Of a DNA stretch of 64,000 bases, positions 9,187 through 17,831 are shown one piece after another. The stretch's first letter is position 1. Every line of letters starts with the position of its first letter. Location of the stretch: positions 4,712,001 through 4,776,000 of the forward strand of contig NZ_AP023396.1 in the NCBI RefSeq assembly GCF_014466955.1, given 5' to 3'. A model generated the notes under the pieces. It saw only the letters and a program-made list of their open reading frames with translations. It was not told the origin of the DNA and did no database searches. A program made the position numbers and the translations under genes. This DNA is from Nocardia wallacei. Lineage in GTDB: Bacteria > Actinomycetota > Actinomycetes > Mycobacteriales > Mycobacteriaceae.

Positions 9187-9876
9187 GTGACAAGGGACAC
9201 ACTGCGGCCGCGCGGCCGCCCGCCCGGTCCGGCGCCCGATCCGATCCGGCGCCGCGCCGAGATCCTCGACGCGGCCGAGCGGGTGATCGCCCGCGCCGGA
9301 ACGCATATGACGATCGCCCAGGTCGCCGCCGAGGCGGGCTACGCGCGCACCGCCGTCTACGCGGTCTTCCCGGACCTGCCCGCGCTGATCGACGCCCTCG
9401 CGCAGCGGCACATGGAAGGCATCATCACCGCCGCCGACGCGGTGCTCGCCCAGCCCCTGCCCGCCCGCGAGCTGCTGCGCGCGGTGGTGCGGCTGATGTG
9501 CGACTTCGTCGAGGACAACCCGAACCTGCACCACGTGATGATGCAGCGGCTCGACAGCGGCGAGACCGAGCACCGCCCCTTCTTCGCCCGCGTATCCGAT
9601 TGGGCCACCGCGGTTTTCGACGTCATCCTGCGCCGCCTCGACGCCGACCCCGCGCTGGCCCGGATCTGGGCCACCGCGACCGTCGGCGCCATCCTGATGT
9701 CGGCCGAGGCGTGGGCACAGGACCCGGACCTCTCGCGCGAGCAGTTCATCGACCGGCTCGCGGCGTTCCTGTGGCCGACCGTCGCGAGCATCGGCGGAGA
9801 ACGCCTGATCGGCCCGATTTCCGCCGACGAACTCGCCACGGCGCGAGGACTCGCCGACAACGGGAGTTCATCGTGA
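9187..9876 (+). CDS. TetR-family regulator, divergent from the P450
   Basis: 229 residues. An N-terminal helix-turn-helix follows an Arg/Pro-rich leader: AEILDAAERVIARAG, then MTIAQVAAEAGYARTAVYAVFPDLPALI. The C-terminal ligand-binding region is helical and not assignable to a ligand. GTG is chosen because TAGAGT (9174-9179) ends 7 bases upstream, which suits a leaderless mRNA. Longer in-frame starts would read through the operator. It likely represses itself and the P450. Confidence 0.9.
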   Translation: MTRDTLRPRGRPPGPAPDPIRRRAEILDAAERVIARAGTHMTIAQVAAEAGYARTAVYAVFPDLPALIDALAQRHMEGIITAADAVLAQPLPARELLRAVVRLMCDFVEDNPNLHHVMMQRLDSGETEHRPFFARVSDWATAVFDVILRRLDADPALARIWATATVGAILMSAEAWAQDPDLSREQFIDRLAAFLWPTVASIGGERLIGPISADELATARGLADNGSSS

Positions 9877-9939
9877 CTGCCCGTGGGTAGCCGACTACCG
9901 TAAGGCTGTCGCAAAACCGTACGCCCGGCGAGGAGCGAG

Positions 9940-11358
9940 ATGACTACCGAGACTGTCGCGAACCGGCGCCACCGCGTGGTGGTGATCGGATCGGGCTTCG
10001 GCGGCTTGTTCGCGTGCAAACATCTCAAGCACGCCGACGTCGACGTCGTGCTGATTTCCAAGACCTCCACTCACCTGTTCCAGCCGCTGCTGTACCAGGT
10101 CGCCACGGGCATCCTGTCCACCGGCGAGATCGCGCCCGCGACCCGGCTGGTGTTGCGCAAGTACAAGAACGTGCAGGTGATCCTGGGCGAGGTGCACGAC
10201 ATCGATCTGGTGAACCGCACCGTCACCTCGGAGCTGCTGAACGAGGACACCGTCACCTCGTTCGACAGCCTGATCGTGGCCACCGGCGCCCAGCAGTCGT
10301 ATTTCGGTAACGACCAGTTCGCCACCTACGCCCCCGGCATGAAGACCATCGACGACGCGCTGGAACTGCGCGCCCGCATCCTCGGCTCGTTCGAGGAGGC
10401 GGAGCTGGCCAAGACGCCGGAGGCGCGCGACCGGTTCATGACCTTCGTGGTGGTCGGCGCGGGCCCCACCGGCGTCGAATTGGCCGGGCAGATAGCCGAA
10501 CTCGCCGATCGCACGCTCGAGGGCACCTTCCGCAACATCGATCCGCGCGACGCCCGGGTCATCCTGCTCGAGGGCGCCGGGGCGGTGCTCGCGCCGATGG
10601 GCCCGAAGCTGGGCGGCAAGGCGCAGCGCCGGCTGGAGAAGATGGGCGTGGAGATCCAGCTCAACGCCATGGTCACCGGTGTAGACGCGCGCGGAGTCAC
10701 GGTGAAGGACAAGGACGGCAGCGAGCGCCGCATCGAGGCCGCCTGCAAGGTGTGGTCGGCGGGTGTGGCGGCCAGCGAGCTGGGCAAGCTGCTGGCAGAC
10801 CAGTCGAAGGGCACCGAGGTGGACCGCGCCGGACGCGTGATCGTCGAGCCGGATCTGACCATCAAGGGCTACCCGAACGTCTTCGTGGTGGGCGATCTGA
10901 TGTCGGTGCCGAACGTGCCCGGCCAGGCGCAGGGCGCCATTCAGGGCGCCACCTACGCCGCCAAGCAGATCAAGGCCGAACTGGGCGGCAAGCAGACGCC
11001 CGAGCAGCGCAAGCCGTTCAAGTACTTCAACAAGGGCAGCATGGCCACCGTGTCGCGGTACAACGCGGTATGCCAGATCGGCAAGCTGGAGTTCGGCGGG
11101 TTCCTCGCCTGGCTCATCTGGCTGGTGCTGCACCTCTACTATCTGATCGGCTATCGCAGCCGGGCGATCACGGTGTTCCAGTGGTTCGTGGCGTTCATCG
11201 GGCGCAACCGCGGGCAGATGGCCGCCACCGAGCAGTGGGTGTTCGCGCGGCTGGCGCTCGAGGCGATGAACGGCAACGACGAGGACGGGCGCGAGGTGCG
11301 CGCGGGGCTGGGCGGTAAGGGGGCCACGGCGCTGCCGTCGGATCGTTCCGTGAGCTGA
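9940..11358 (+). CDS. ndh: Type II NADH dehydrogenase
   Basis: Single-subunit, non-proton-pumping NADH:menaquinone oxidoreductase on the inner face of the membrane, 472 residues. The FAD Rossmann motif VVIGSGFGG is at the N-terminus, the NADH-binding GAGPTGVELAG near residue 175, and the FAD-contact VFVVGDL near residue 315. A C-terminal hydrophobic/aromatic patch (FLAWLIWLVLHLYYLIGY) serves as the membrane anchor typical of NDH-2. GAGGAGCGAG precedes the ATG. A small inverted repeat GGTAG-CCGA-CTACC with a -10-like TACCGT lies 40-50 bases upstream. In M. tuberculosis ndh faces the ureD end; here the two are separated by about 3 kb of extra genes. Confidence 0.96.
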   Translation: MTTETVANRRHRVVVIGSGFGGLFACKHLKHADVDVVLISKTSTHLFQPLLYQVATGILSTGEIAPATRLVLRKYKNVQVILGEVHDIDLVNRTVTSELLNEDTVTSFDSLIVATGAQQSYFGNDQFATYAPGMKTIDDALELRARILGSFEEAELAKTPEARDRFMTFVVVGAGPTGVELAGQIAELADRTLEGTFRNIDPRDARVILLEGAGAVLAPMGPKLGGKAQRRLEKMGVEIQLNAMVTGVDARGVTVKDKDGSERRIEAACKVWSAGVAASELGKLLADQSKGTEVDRAGRVIVEPDLTIKGYPNVFVVGDLMSVPNVPGQAQGAIQGATYAAKQIKAELGGKQTPEQRKPFKYFNKGSMATVSRYNAVCQIGKLEFGGFLAWLIWLVLHLYYLIGYRSRAITVFQWFVAFIGRNRGQMAATEQWVFARLALEAMNGNDEDGREVRAGLGGKGATALPSDRSVS

Positions 11359-11474
11359 GGCCGGTTTTCGCGAGACTCGCCGGGGCCCTCCTCGGCGTGT
11401 CGGTTTTTCGACCAATCCACCCGGGCGGCGGGTCCGAATGTCGGACGTCGATGTCCCCGGAAAGAAAGGTCGCT

Positions 11475-12251
11475 ATGGCCGCAGGCAAACATAGAGCGCC
11501 CAGTCCGCATCGCCACCGGGTAGGAAGCGCCGTCGCGGCGGGTGCGATCCCGCTAGTGCTGGCGGTCGTCGGTACGGGGACCGCCAACGCCGCGCCGACC
11601 GAACCGAACCAGGCGGCTCAGCAGGACCAAGCACCCCGGCAGTGGCCGGCCAGCGAGGCGCCCAACGTGCAGCCCTACGAGGGGCTGAACATCCCGCACA
11701 ACACGCTCAGCTCGCTGCAGGACGCGCGGGCCATGCCGGACAAGAGCTACCTGGCCCCGGTGGGCGCGCTGCACGCGCCCGTACCGGTGGCGCCGGTGCC
11801 GCCGATCGCGCCGCCGCCGGACAAGTTCCGGTTCGGCGACGTCCAGGTCGACGCCCCGGCGTGGATCGACCGCGAGCAGGCCATCCAGATCAACGACACC
11901 GCCGCCCGGACCGAGGCGGACCTGGCGACCTTCCTGGACTCGGTCGGCATGGAGCGCAGCCGCTCCGACCGTATCGCGGGGCAGACCGTCGGCTCCGCCG
12001 CGGTGGGCGCGCTCGCGGGCGCGGCGACGGCCGCGCCGATCGCGCTCACGTCCGGTCTGGTCGGCGGTGTGGTCGGCTTGGTGGTGGGCCTGCCGTTCAT
12101 GCCGGTCGGCATGGTGGCGGGTCCCGCGCTGGGCGCCGCGTTCGGCGCGAGCGTCATCACCGTCCCGGCCGCCGCGATCGGCGCGGCCGCGGGCGCGGTC
12201 GTCGGCGCGGTCAACGCCTACAACGCACCCCCGCGCGTCGTCGGCGACTGA
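11475..12251 (+). CDS. Exported Ala/Gly-rich glycine-zipper protein
   Basis: 258 residues, function unknown. A cleavable signal peptide is visible (VGSAVAAGAIPLVLAVVGTGTANA, ending near residue 38). A Pro-rich linker and a mid-section with DVQVDAPAWIDREQ follow. The last 85 residues or so are a hydrophobic Gly/Ala repeat (AVGALAGAATAAP and GGVVGLVVGLPFMPVG) with the small-residue spacing of glycine-zipper membrane or pore segments. Start: GAAAGG lies 8 bases before the ATG; an upstream in-frame start has no such site. The following hairpin suggests a single-gene transcript. Confidence 0.75.
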   Translation: MAAGKHRAPSPHRHRVGSAVAAGAIPLVLAVVGTGTANAAPTEPNQAAQQDQAPRQWPASEAPNVQPYEGLNIPHNTLSSLQDARAMPDKSYLAPVGALHAPVPVAPVPPIAPPPDKFRFGDVQVDAPAWIDREQAIQINDTAARTEADLATFLDSVGMERSRSDRIAGQTVGSAAVGALAGAATAAPIALTSGLVGGVVGLVVGLPFMPVGMVAGPALGAAFGASVITVPAAAIGAAAGAVVGAVNAYNAPPRVVGD

Positions 12252-12267
12252 GCGCCCCGACACGCCC

Positions 12268-12309
12268 ACGGGGCGGGAATCGGCCGACGATGTCCGCCTC
12301 CCGCCCCGT
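12268..12309. terminator. Hairpin after the glycine-zipper gene
   Basis: An 11-bp perfect stem, ACGGGGCGGGA and TCCCGCCCCGT, with a 20-base loop starts 17 bases after the stop codon. It has no T-run, as is frequent for terminators in this order. Confidence 0.55.
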
Positions 12310-12522
12310 TCCCGACTGCTCGACGTGCCACGTCCGCACGAAAGATGTTGCCCGCGAACGGCTTTCATCACCCGATCGATCGCCGCGATCCGCTCTGCCG
12401 AACCCGTTCGCCACGCCGCCGCACCCGCTCCTCCCGGATCAACTTCCAGCAGAAAGCCCCACCCGTCGGGCACAATTGCCCACGGTGCCGATGCGGTGCC
12501 CGCCTCCGGAAGGGGACTACGG

Positions 12523-12840
12523 ATGCACGGATCGACTTGGGCCATCGCACTGGCCGCCCTCATCTTCCTGCTGGCCGCCCTGGCCCTGCTGACCCTCCGT
12601 ATCGCCGGAACCGGTCGCCGGTCCGGCAGGGCCGAACCGAGCATCAGGCCGGACGCGGCGAGACCCGCTCCGCCGCACGCCCCACCCGCGCGCGAAATAC
12701 CGTCCACCACACCGACTCCCCGGCAAGGCGCCGCGCCTTCAGGCGCTGCCCGAGCCGTCGGCCCCGACTCCGCCGCCGACGAGAACGGCCGCCCCAAACG
12801 CACCAACCGCATGGCTCCCCGAGACACCATCGAGCGCTGA
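12523..12840 (+). CDS. Small single-pass membrane protein, 105 aa
   Basis: One N-terminal transmembrane helix (WAIALAALIFLLAALALLTL, residues about 6-25) is followed by a basic stop-transfer RIAGTGRRSGR and a disordered Pro/Ala/Arg-rich tail. No known domain. GGAAGGGG lies 8 bases before the ATG and selects this start over a longer in-frame reading. The 271-base gap upstream holds only the terminator of the preceding gene. Confidence 0.55.
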   Translation: MHGSTWAIALAALIFLLAALALLTLRIAGTGRRSGRAEPSIRPDAARPAPPHAPPAREIPSTTPTPRQGAAPSGAARAVGPDSAADENGRPKRTNRMAPRDTIER

Positions 12841-12916
12841 CTCGCGCACTCGTCGCGCCGATCTCGACGCGCCGTCATGCTCTTGCCGAGGCGGGGAACC
12901 CGAAGGCGCCGACCCC

Positions 12917-13546
12917 TCAGGGCGGTGTCAGGCAGAACACCGCATCGAAATTGCCCTGGCCGGGCGGATTGATACTCAGCCCGACCAATTTCAGCCGCCA
13001 TCCGGAGATCTTGGTGGTGCCGGGAATACCGGCGCAGGTCTGCTGGGCAACGGGCGCGGTGTCGAAACGCGCGAGGACCCGCAGGGCACCGGGGGACGAG
13101 CAAGGCACACGCTCCCCCTTTATCCCCTCACCCACCCGGACGCAGTCGCCGGGACGCGCTGTGTTGATTCCGTTCGCGGGATCGCGGCCCGCGACACCGA
13201 GACAGACCTTGGTCACGCCGTTTCCGGTGTAGTCCTGATACGCGTTGTACACCCCGGGCACGGGCCGGCAGTCCGCGTCGGCTCCGGGCAGTCGTTCGAG
13301 CACGACGTGCGTAGCGGTCGCACTGCCACACGGCACCTCGACGAACGCGGTCGCCGTCTCCCGCATGCAATCGCCCTTCTCGGCGATGTTCGCGGGTGCG
13401 CTGCTGGTCGGCGCCGCCACAGTGGACGTCGTCGGAACAGCCACACCCGTCGTCGACGTGGAGCATCCGCCCGCGCAGATCACCAGGCCCAACGCGCCGA
13501 AAGCGATAGGCCCCCAACGGCAACCCCGGGCAGAGAGACGCAGCAC
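12917..13546 (-). CDS. LppU-like lipoprotein
   Basis: Exported lipoprotein, 209 residues, of the LppU/SCO3897-type family. The lipobox is in FGALGLVICAGGC, followed by a Ser/Thr/Pro linker. There are two tandem repeats of the family pattern, KGDC...VPC...HVVLERL...VCL and PGDC...VPCSSPGALRVLARF...FCL, each with paired cysteines likely forming disulfides. Role unknown. The GTG is chosen because a hydrophobic signal begins there and a TACTGT -10-like box lies about 6 bases upstream on this strand (leaderless). A longer ATG reading adds residues that overlap the neighbouring lipoprotein gene. Confidence 0.7.
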   Translation of the reverse strand: MLRLSARGCRWGPIAFGALGLVICAGGCSTSTTGVAVPTTSTVAAPTSSAPANIAEKGDCMRETATAFVEVPCGSATATHVVLERLPGADADCRPVPGVYNAYQDYTGNGVTKVCLGVAGRDPANGINTARPGDCVRVGEGIKGERVPCSSPGALRVLARFDTAPVAQQTCAGIPGTTKISGWRLKLVGLSINPPGQGNFDAVFCLTPP

Positions 13547-13602
13547 AGGGTGACAGTAGTACAGGCACCGGCACACCGCATCGGTGAAGTCACCAGCGCT
13601 GG

Positions 13603-14353
13603 TCAGTTCGGAAACCGATGGGACAGTGCCTGAGTCGCGACCGACGTCGCGGCCTGGCACGCCTGCCCAGGTTCGGACTGGGCCGGGAGCAGGACTTGGG
13701 TATACAGCAGTTCGGCGAATTCACCCGCATTCGAACGATGTCGGCCGGGCCAGGGGTTCCAGCGCTTTGTTGTCGTGGTGATGACGCACCGGCCGGACCC
13801 GCTCGCCGGGCTGATATCCCAGACCCGCGCGGGAAATCCGTTGATGGTGGAGCGTGTGCCCAGGAAGATTTTCGGGTCGTCGAGCATGACCGACACCATC
13901 GCTCCGGGAGGCATGGCCGAACCGTCATTCGCGCGCCACTGACAATCCTGTTCGGCAGGCGTGGATTCGTCGGCGAGACCGGTCAAATTCACAGTGGCCT
14001 CGACCGCCGACAAGGATATCGAGCCGCACAGGTCATATCCGTGCAGCGAGTCGCCCGGATAGGCGATGTGCGTGTACGTCCCGCTGTACATGGCGATACG
14101 GACCCCCTTCCCTGCCCACGAGACGCAGGTTGAGGTCACACCTGGCGAAGTTGCCCGGTTCGATGGTGATCGCCGCGTCGACGGTCTTCAGATCGGCGAA
14201 GGCGTCCGGTGCGATGAATCCGCAGGGATCCAGCGTCGTCACGTCCCCGATCGCCGGCACCGGCGCGACGGAATCGGGCTCACATCCCGTGCCTGGACCG
14301 ACAACGAGAAACAGCGCGGCGATGGACCCGACGATCCGTCGATACCGAAACAC
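13603..14353 (-). pseudogene. Frameshifted lipoprotein gene (DUF3558-like)
   Basis: Two overlapping frames make one coherent exported protein. The first (GTG after GGAGGGG) has a signal sequence, a lipobox-like GPGTGC, and LDPCGFIAPDAFADL...FARCDLNLRL. The second continues with VRIAMYSGTYTHIAYPG...LCGSI...QDCQW and ends at the TGA. The switch falls in a run of five C on the plus strand (14103-14107): with four, the product would read LVGREGVRIAMYSG. The Cys-Gly pattern resembles DUF3558-type lipoproteins, but I hold that name loosely. It may be a real lesion, a phase-variable tract or a homopolymer sequencing error. Confidence 0.6.
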
Positions 14354-14503
14354 AACCCCTCCGAAAACCCAACCGAGACCGCGGGATCGAGCACCCCCGC
14401 GCTCATCCTACTGTGCCGTCACCTGCCGGACGCGGGCGTATTCGGGCAGCCACGGTGCGAAGCGTCGCGACGCGGGCACGTGCTCGGCTGCGGGCGTATG
14501 CGA

Positions 14504-15181
14504 CTAGGCCCGGATCTCGGCCTCGTTCGGTTCGTCGGCGAGCAGGCGCCCGGTCCAGGTGTAGAGGGAGCCGCCCGGGGCCAGGGGGAGCAGGGCGGCG
14601 TCCAGACCCGCTGTGCGGGTGGGAGATTCGTCGGGGTAGGTGAGGATGCTGGCGAGGGCTCGGGGGGCGGAGAGCGAATCGTCGGTGGGTGCGGCGGTGC
14701 CCAGCTCCAGGCCGTGGCGTAGCAAGGGGAGCGTGGCGAGGTCGGCGGTGAGGGTGCCGTTCCAGTGGCCGGAATCCTCGCCCGCGCGGCCGATCTGCAC
14801 GCGCTCACGCAGCCTGAGCCGGGCATCCGGGCCGAGCGCCACCGTCGTCACCGACTCGTGTTCGGCCCCGCCCGCCACCACCGTGGGCTCGGGGTCGAAA
14901 TCGAGTTCGCCGCCCTCCCCTACCTCGAAGTGCCAGCGCGCCAACGATTTCCGGGTCTTCCGCCCGGGCAGCGCGATGGTGGCGGCCACCGAGCGCAGCG
15001 CCAGCCGCGCACCGGGCTCCACCACGACGGCGATGTCGAGTTCGTCTCCGCCGAGCGGTGTGGCGGCGGCGCCGATCAGATGCACCACGCCCGGCCCGGT
15101 GCGCCGCGCGGCCAGGCCGCCGGTGGCCCGGATCTGCGGCAGCGCACCCGGCCGGGCGCGGATCGTCAGCTCAGTGCGCAA
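14504..15181 (-). CDS. ureD: Urease accessory protein UreD
   Basis: Scaffold for nickel delivery to apo-urease, working with UreF and UreG; about 225 residues (M. tuberculosis about 208). The N-terminal [10 protein letters not shown] and the [28 protein letters not shown] stretch match the UreD family. Start: no ATG or GTG fits well, so I chose TTG, which overlaps the end of ureG by 11 bases and follows a GGCGGG; the start is uncertain by several codons. Last gene of the ureFGD half-cluster. Confidence 0.88.
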   Translation of the reverse strand: MRTELTIRARPGALPQIRATGGLAARRTGPGVVHLIGAAATPLGGDELDIAVVVEPGARLALRSVAATIALPGRKTRKSLARWHFEVGEGGELDFDPEPTVVAGGAEHESVTTVALGPDARLRLRERVQIGRAGEDSGHWNGTLTADLATLPLLRHGLELGTAAPTDDSLSAPRALASILTYPDESPTRTAGLDAALLPLAPGGSLYTWTGRLLADEPNEAEIRA

Positions 15182-15890
15182 ACGCGGGGCCCGCCCCGGC
15201 CGCGGCGTCGTGTTCGGCCGCTGCGCGCAACTGCTCACGCACCCAGGCCAGCACCGGTGTGGCGGCCGGGTCCTCGGTCAGCGAGGTGAAGACGAACGGG
15301 CGGCCCTCGCGTACGGCCGACGAATCCCGTTCCATCACACCGAGATCCGCGCCGACCATCGGCGCGAGGTCGGTCTTGTTGATCACCAGCAGGTCCGAGT
15401 AGGTGACGCCCGGGCCGCCCTTGCGGGGTACCTTGTCACCACCGGCCACGTCGACCACGAAGATCTGCGCGTCGATCAGCCCGGAGGAGAAGGTGGCGGT
15501 CAGGTTGTCGCCGCCGGACTCGACCAGGATGAGATCCAGCGGCGGATTCGCCTCGATCAGGTCGTCGATGGCATCGAGGTTGGCGGTGATGTCGTCGCGG
15601 ATGGCGGTGTGCGGGCAGCCGCCGGTCTGCACCGCCGTGATGCGCTCGTCGGGCAGCACCGCGTGGCGGCGCAGGAAGTCGGCGTCCTCGGTGGTGTAGA
15701 TGTCGTTGGTCAGCACCGCCAGCGACAGTTCTTCGCGCAGCATTCGGCACAGCGCCGCGACCAGCGCGGTCTTACCGGACCCGACCGGCCCGCCGATCCC
15801 GATCCGCAGCGGTTCGCCCGGTGTGCGCTCGCGCCGCGGTCGATCGTGGCCGTGGTCGTGCGGCTCACCGTCGATCAAGTGTGGGGGCAT
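15171..15890 (-). CDS. ureG: Urease accessory GTPase UreG
   Basis: SIMIBI-class GTPase that drives nickel insertion into urease, 239 residues. A His/Asp-rich N-terminus ([13 protein letters not shown]) could bind metal. P-loop GGPVGSGKT is at 33-41, followed by [12 protein letters not shown], the [14 protein letters not shown] metal-binding Cys-Pro-His segment, VESGGDNL and the guanine-specificity NKTDL. AAAGGAG lies 6 bases before the ATG. The gap from ureF is 78 bases. Confidence 0.96.
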   Translation of the reverse strand: MPPHLIDGEPHDHGHDRPRRERTPGEPLRIGIGGPVGSGKTALVAALCRMLREELSLAVLTNDIYTTEDADFLRRHAVLPDERITAVQTGGCPHTAIRDDITANLDAIDDLIEANPPLDLILVESGGDNLTATFSSGLIDAQIFVVDVAGGDKVPRKGGPGVTYSDLLVINKTDLAPMVGADLGVMERDSSAVREGRPFVFTSLTEDPAATPVLAWVREQLRAAAEHDAAAGAGPAFAH

Positions 15891-15968
15891 GCTCAACTCC
15901 TTTCCCCCACATCCTGGCCGACCCGTGTAAACCCCGTGTTACCCGAGCGGTCGTGCCGTCGCGCCGGA

Positions 15969-16601
15969 TCAGGAGGCGAAGAGGGGCATCGGGCGGCCCA
16001 CGTGCCGCTCGGCCAGCACGTCCTGCAACGGATCGGACAGGGCGGCAAGCTCTTTCACCGCCTGGGCCGCGACGCGGTCGCACTCGGGGGTCAGGCGGAT
16101 CGTGCAGGCGGCCACCGCGGCGGGGTCGAGCGCCAGCAGGCGTTGGGCGGCCGTCGCCGCACCGGTCATCGTGGTGTAGACGACGACGCCCGCGATCTCC
16201 TCCGGTGTCGCCCCCGCGGCCGCGCCCACGACACCGAACACCGTCGACAGATGCGGTCGCGCATCGAGCCCCGTCCAGTCGTGCCCCGGCCACACCTGCC
16301 GGGCCAGCCGCAGCAGCCCCCGGCCCTGCGCCCGGGAGGCCGTCCGGGCCGCCGGGGCCGGGGTCCGCGCGTCCGCCTCGGCCTCCGCCCGCGCCACCGC
16401 CAGCTCCCCCGCGCACACCGCCGCCGCCAGCGACGCCGCCACCAGCCCCGAGGTCCGGATCCGCCGCCGCAGATACTGCTCGACCGTCGCCACATCCCGC
16501 ACCAGGCCCGACGCCACGGCCTCCTCCACACCACCGGAATGCACATGCCCGCCGATCGGCAGCCGTGAGTCGGCCAGCGTCAGCAACAGAGCCAGACCCA
16601 T
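15969..16601 (-). CDS. ureF: Urease accessory protein UreF
   Basis: GTPase regulator/coupler between UreD and UreG in urease maturation, 210 residues (M. tuberculosis 211). The N-terminus LLLTLADSRLPIGGHVHSGGVEEAV is diagnostic; the rest is Ala-rich and helical. The ATG is preceded by GGGAG; two GTG codons just upstream are alternatives. A TAGGAT -10-like box lies about 27 bases upstream on this strand, so this half-cluster may have its own promoter now that it is separated from ureABC. Confidence 0.92.
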   Translation of the reverse strand: MGLALLLTLADSRLPIGGHVHSGGVEEAVASGLVRDVATVEQYLRRRIRTSGLVAASLAAAVCAGELAVARAEAEADARTPAPAARTASRAQGRGLLRLARQVWPGHDWTGLDARPHLSTVFGVVGAAAGATPEEIAGVVVYTTMTGAATAAQRLLALDPAAVAACTIRLTPECDRVAAQAVKELAALSDPLQDVLAERHVGRPMPLFAS

Positions 16602-16946
16602 CACCACACTCCCGTCCGCACCCGTCGATCCTATGCACCCCACCGGACCGCAGCACGCCTCCGCCCGAGAGGGACTTCCTCGGCGCCACAGCGTTCGTCC
16701 GAACAATTCGATGGCAGCGAGCGGTCGACCGTTGCTACGGTGCCTCGGTGCGGACGACGCGCATCCGATTCGACGGGTGGAAGGACTGATTTATGCCCCA
16801 GCCTGCGCCGAGGGCGCCTCAGTGTGCGTACTCGGCCCGCCTCTCCGCCGGCCACACGCACTGAAACCCACTTCTCGCGTCATCGAGGCGCGCTCGGCCT
16901 ACTCCTGCTGTGTGCACATCAGCTTTCCGCCAAGGAGTGATCCGGG
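16602..16946. other. Intergenic region between ureF and the RNHCP genes
   Basis: Divergent control region of about 345 bases. Leftward it contains TAGGAT (16628-16633), a candidate -10 for ureF. Rightward, TACGGT (about 16736-16741) is a possible -10. It is followed by a 23-residue open frame with a good ribosome site, then AAGGAG before the first RNHCP gene. Nothing else was recognised. Confidence 0.5.
16793..16864 (+). CDS. Candidate 23-residue leader peptide
   Basis: A short ATG frame with a GGAAGGA site 7 bases upstream. The peptide MPQPAPRAPQCAYSARLSAG ends in HTH and contains one Cys and two His. It lies 82 bases before an RNHCP zinc-protein gene and could be a translated leader controlling it. 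Evidence is limited to the ribosome site and position; chance occurrence is quite possible in GC-rich DNA. Confidence 0.3.
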   Translation: MPQPAPRAPQCAYSARLSAGHTH

Positions 16947-17327
16947 TTGTCCCACCATATTTCCGCTCAGAATGAACCCAGTCCGGCCGCGAAGACAGGC
17001 ACTTTCACCTGCATCCGCTGCGGGCTCACCGTTTCCGTGCTCGCGCCCGGCAACAGTCGGCGCAATCACTGCCCGAGTTGCCTGCACTCGTGTCACACCC
17101 TCGACCACGTCGAGGGCGGCGTATCCGAGTGCCGCGGACGCATGGCTCCGCTGTCGATCGCGGTGCGCCGCGGCGGCGAATGGGCCATCGTGCATCGATG
17201 CGCGCGCTGCTGTGAGTTGGCGCTGCATGCGATCAGCGAGGACGACAACCAGCTGATTCTCATGCGACTCGCGGTACGCCCGCTGGCGGAGCCCCCGTTC
17301 CCGCTCGAAGTCTTCGGCGACCTCTAG
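16947..17327 (+). CDS. RNHCP-domain zinc-binding protein (first copy)
   Basis: 126 residues with an RNHCP domain: FTCIRCGLTV, then RRNHCPSCL, and a C-terminal CRGRMAPLSI...EWAIVHRCARCCELALHAI...DNQLILMRLAVRPLA. The paired C-x2-C motifs should bind zinc; the molecular function of the family is not established. Start TTG, with AAGGAG 9 bases upstream and no better alternative. A paralogue follows 10 bases after the stop, so the two form an operon. Confidence 0.85.
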   Translation: MSHHISAQNEPSPAAKTGTFTCIRCGLTVSVLAPGNSRRNHCPSCLHSCHTLDHVEGGVSECRGRMAPLSIAVRRGGEWAIVHRCARCCELALHAISEDDNQLILMRLAVRPLAEPPFPLEVFGDL

Positions 17328-17337
17328 GCGTATCGCG

Positions 17338-17751
17338 ATGCCTCGAAGGAACAGGGCCGTCTCCGTGCGCCCGCAACGCGGCAAGACCGTATTGCATGGC
17401 CCCGGTGGGGAATCCGGTGCGAGTTTCCGGTGTATCGGCTGTCGATCGGATGTACCGATCGCCGCACCGGGCACGTCGCACCGCAATCACTGCCCACAGT
17501 GTCTGACCAGCCGCCATGTCGACGGACGAATCCCTGGTGACCGTGCCAACCCGTGCCGCGGCCGCATGCTCGCGGTCAGTTCGACGGTGCGTCACGATGG
17601 CGAATGGGCATTGGTCCACCAGTGCCTGCGGTGCGGGACATTGAAACTGAATCGCATCGCGGGAGACGACAATGCGCTCGCGCTGCTGCGAATCGCACTG
17701 CGTCCCTTGGCCGATCCACGTATCGGCCGTCGGGCACTGGACGCGCTGTGA
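17338..17751 (+). CDS. RNHCP-domain zinc-binding protein (second copy)
   Basis: 137 residues, clearly paralogous to the preceding gene: FRCIGCRSDV, HRNHCPQCL, CRGRMLAVSSTV, EWALVHQCLRCGTLKLNRIAGDDNALALLRIALRPLADP. The N-terminus is longer and basic. All putative zinc cysteines are kept except that CARCCE is CLRCGT here. No strong ribosome site precedes the ATG; translation may depend on coupling to the first copy. A strong hairpin follows immediately. Confidence 0.85.
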   Translation: MPRRNRAVSVRPQRGKTVLHGPGGESGASFRCIGCRSDVPIAAPGTSHRNHCPQCLTSRHVDGRIPGDRANPCRGRMLAVSSTVRHDGEWALVHQCLRCGTLKLNRIAGDDNALALLRIALRPLADPRIGRRALDAL

Positions 17752-17754
17752 CCG

Positions 17755-17785
17755 CCGGCCCCACCACCGCGTGTGGTGGGGCCGG
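17755..17785. terminator. Strong bidirectional terminator hairpin
   Basis: A perfect 13-bp stem (CCGGCCCCACCAC with GTGGTGGGGCCGG) and 5-base loop begin 4 bases after the RNHCP operon. It also lies downstream of the convergent TetR gene. Confidence 0.8.
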
Positions 17786-17831
17786 AACCCGATCCATCCA
17801 TCGGTCGGCAGGCTCCCGTTGGCAGTCCCCC

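Noticed and set aside
12917..13660. Longer ATG start for the LppU-like lipoprotein
   Set aside because: It would put about 38 residues before the signal peptide and overlap the neighbouring gene.
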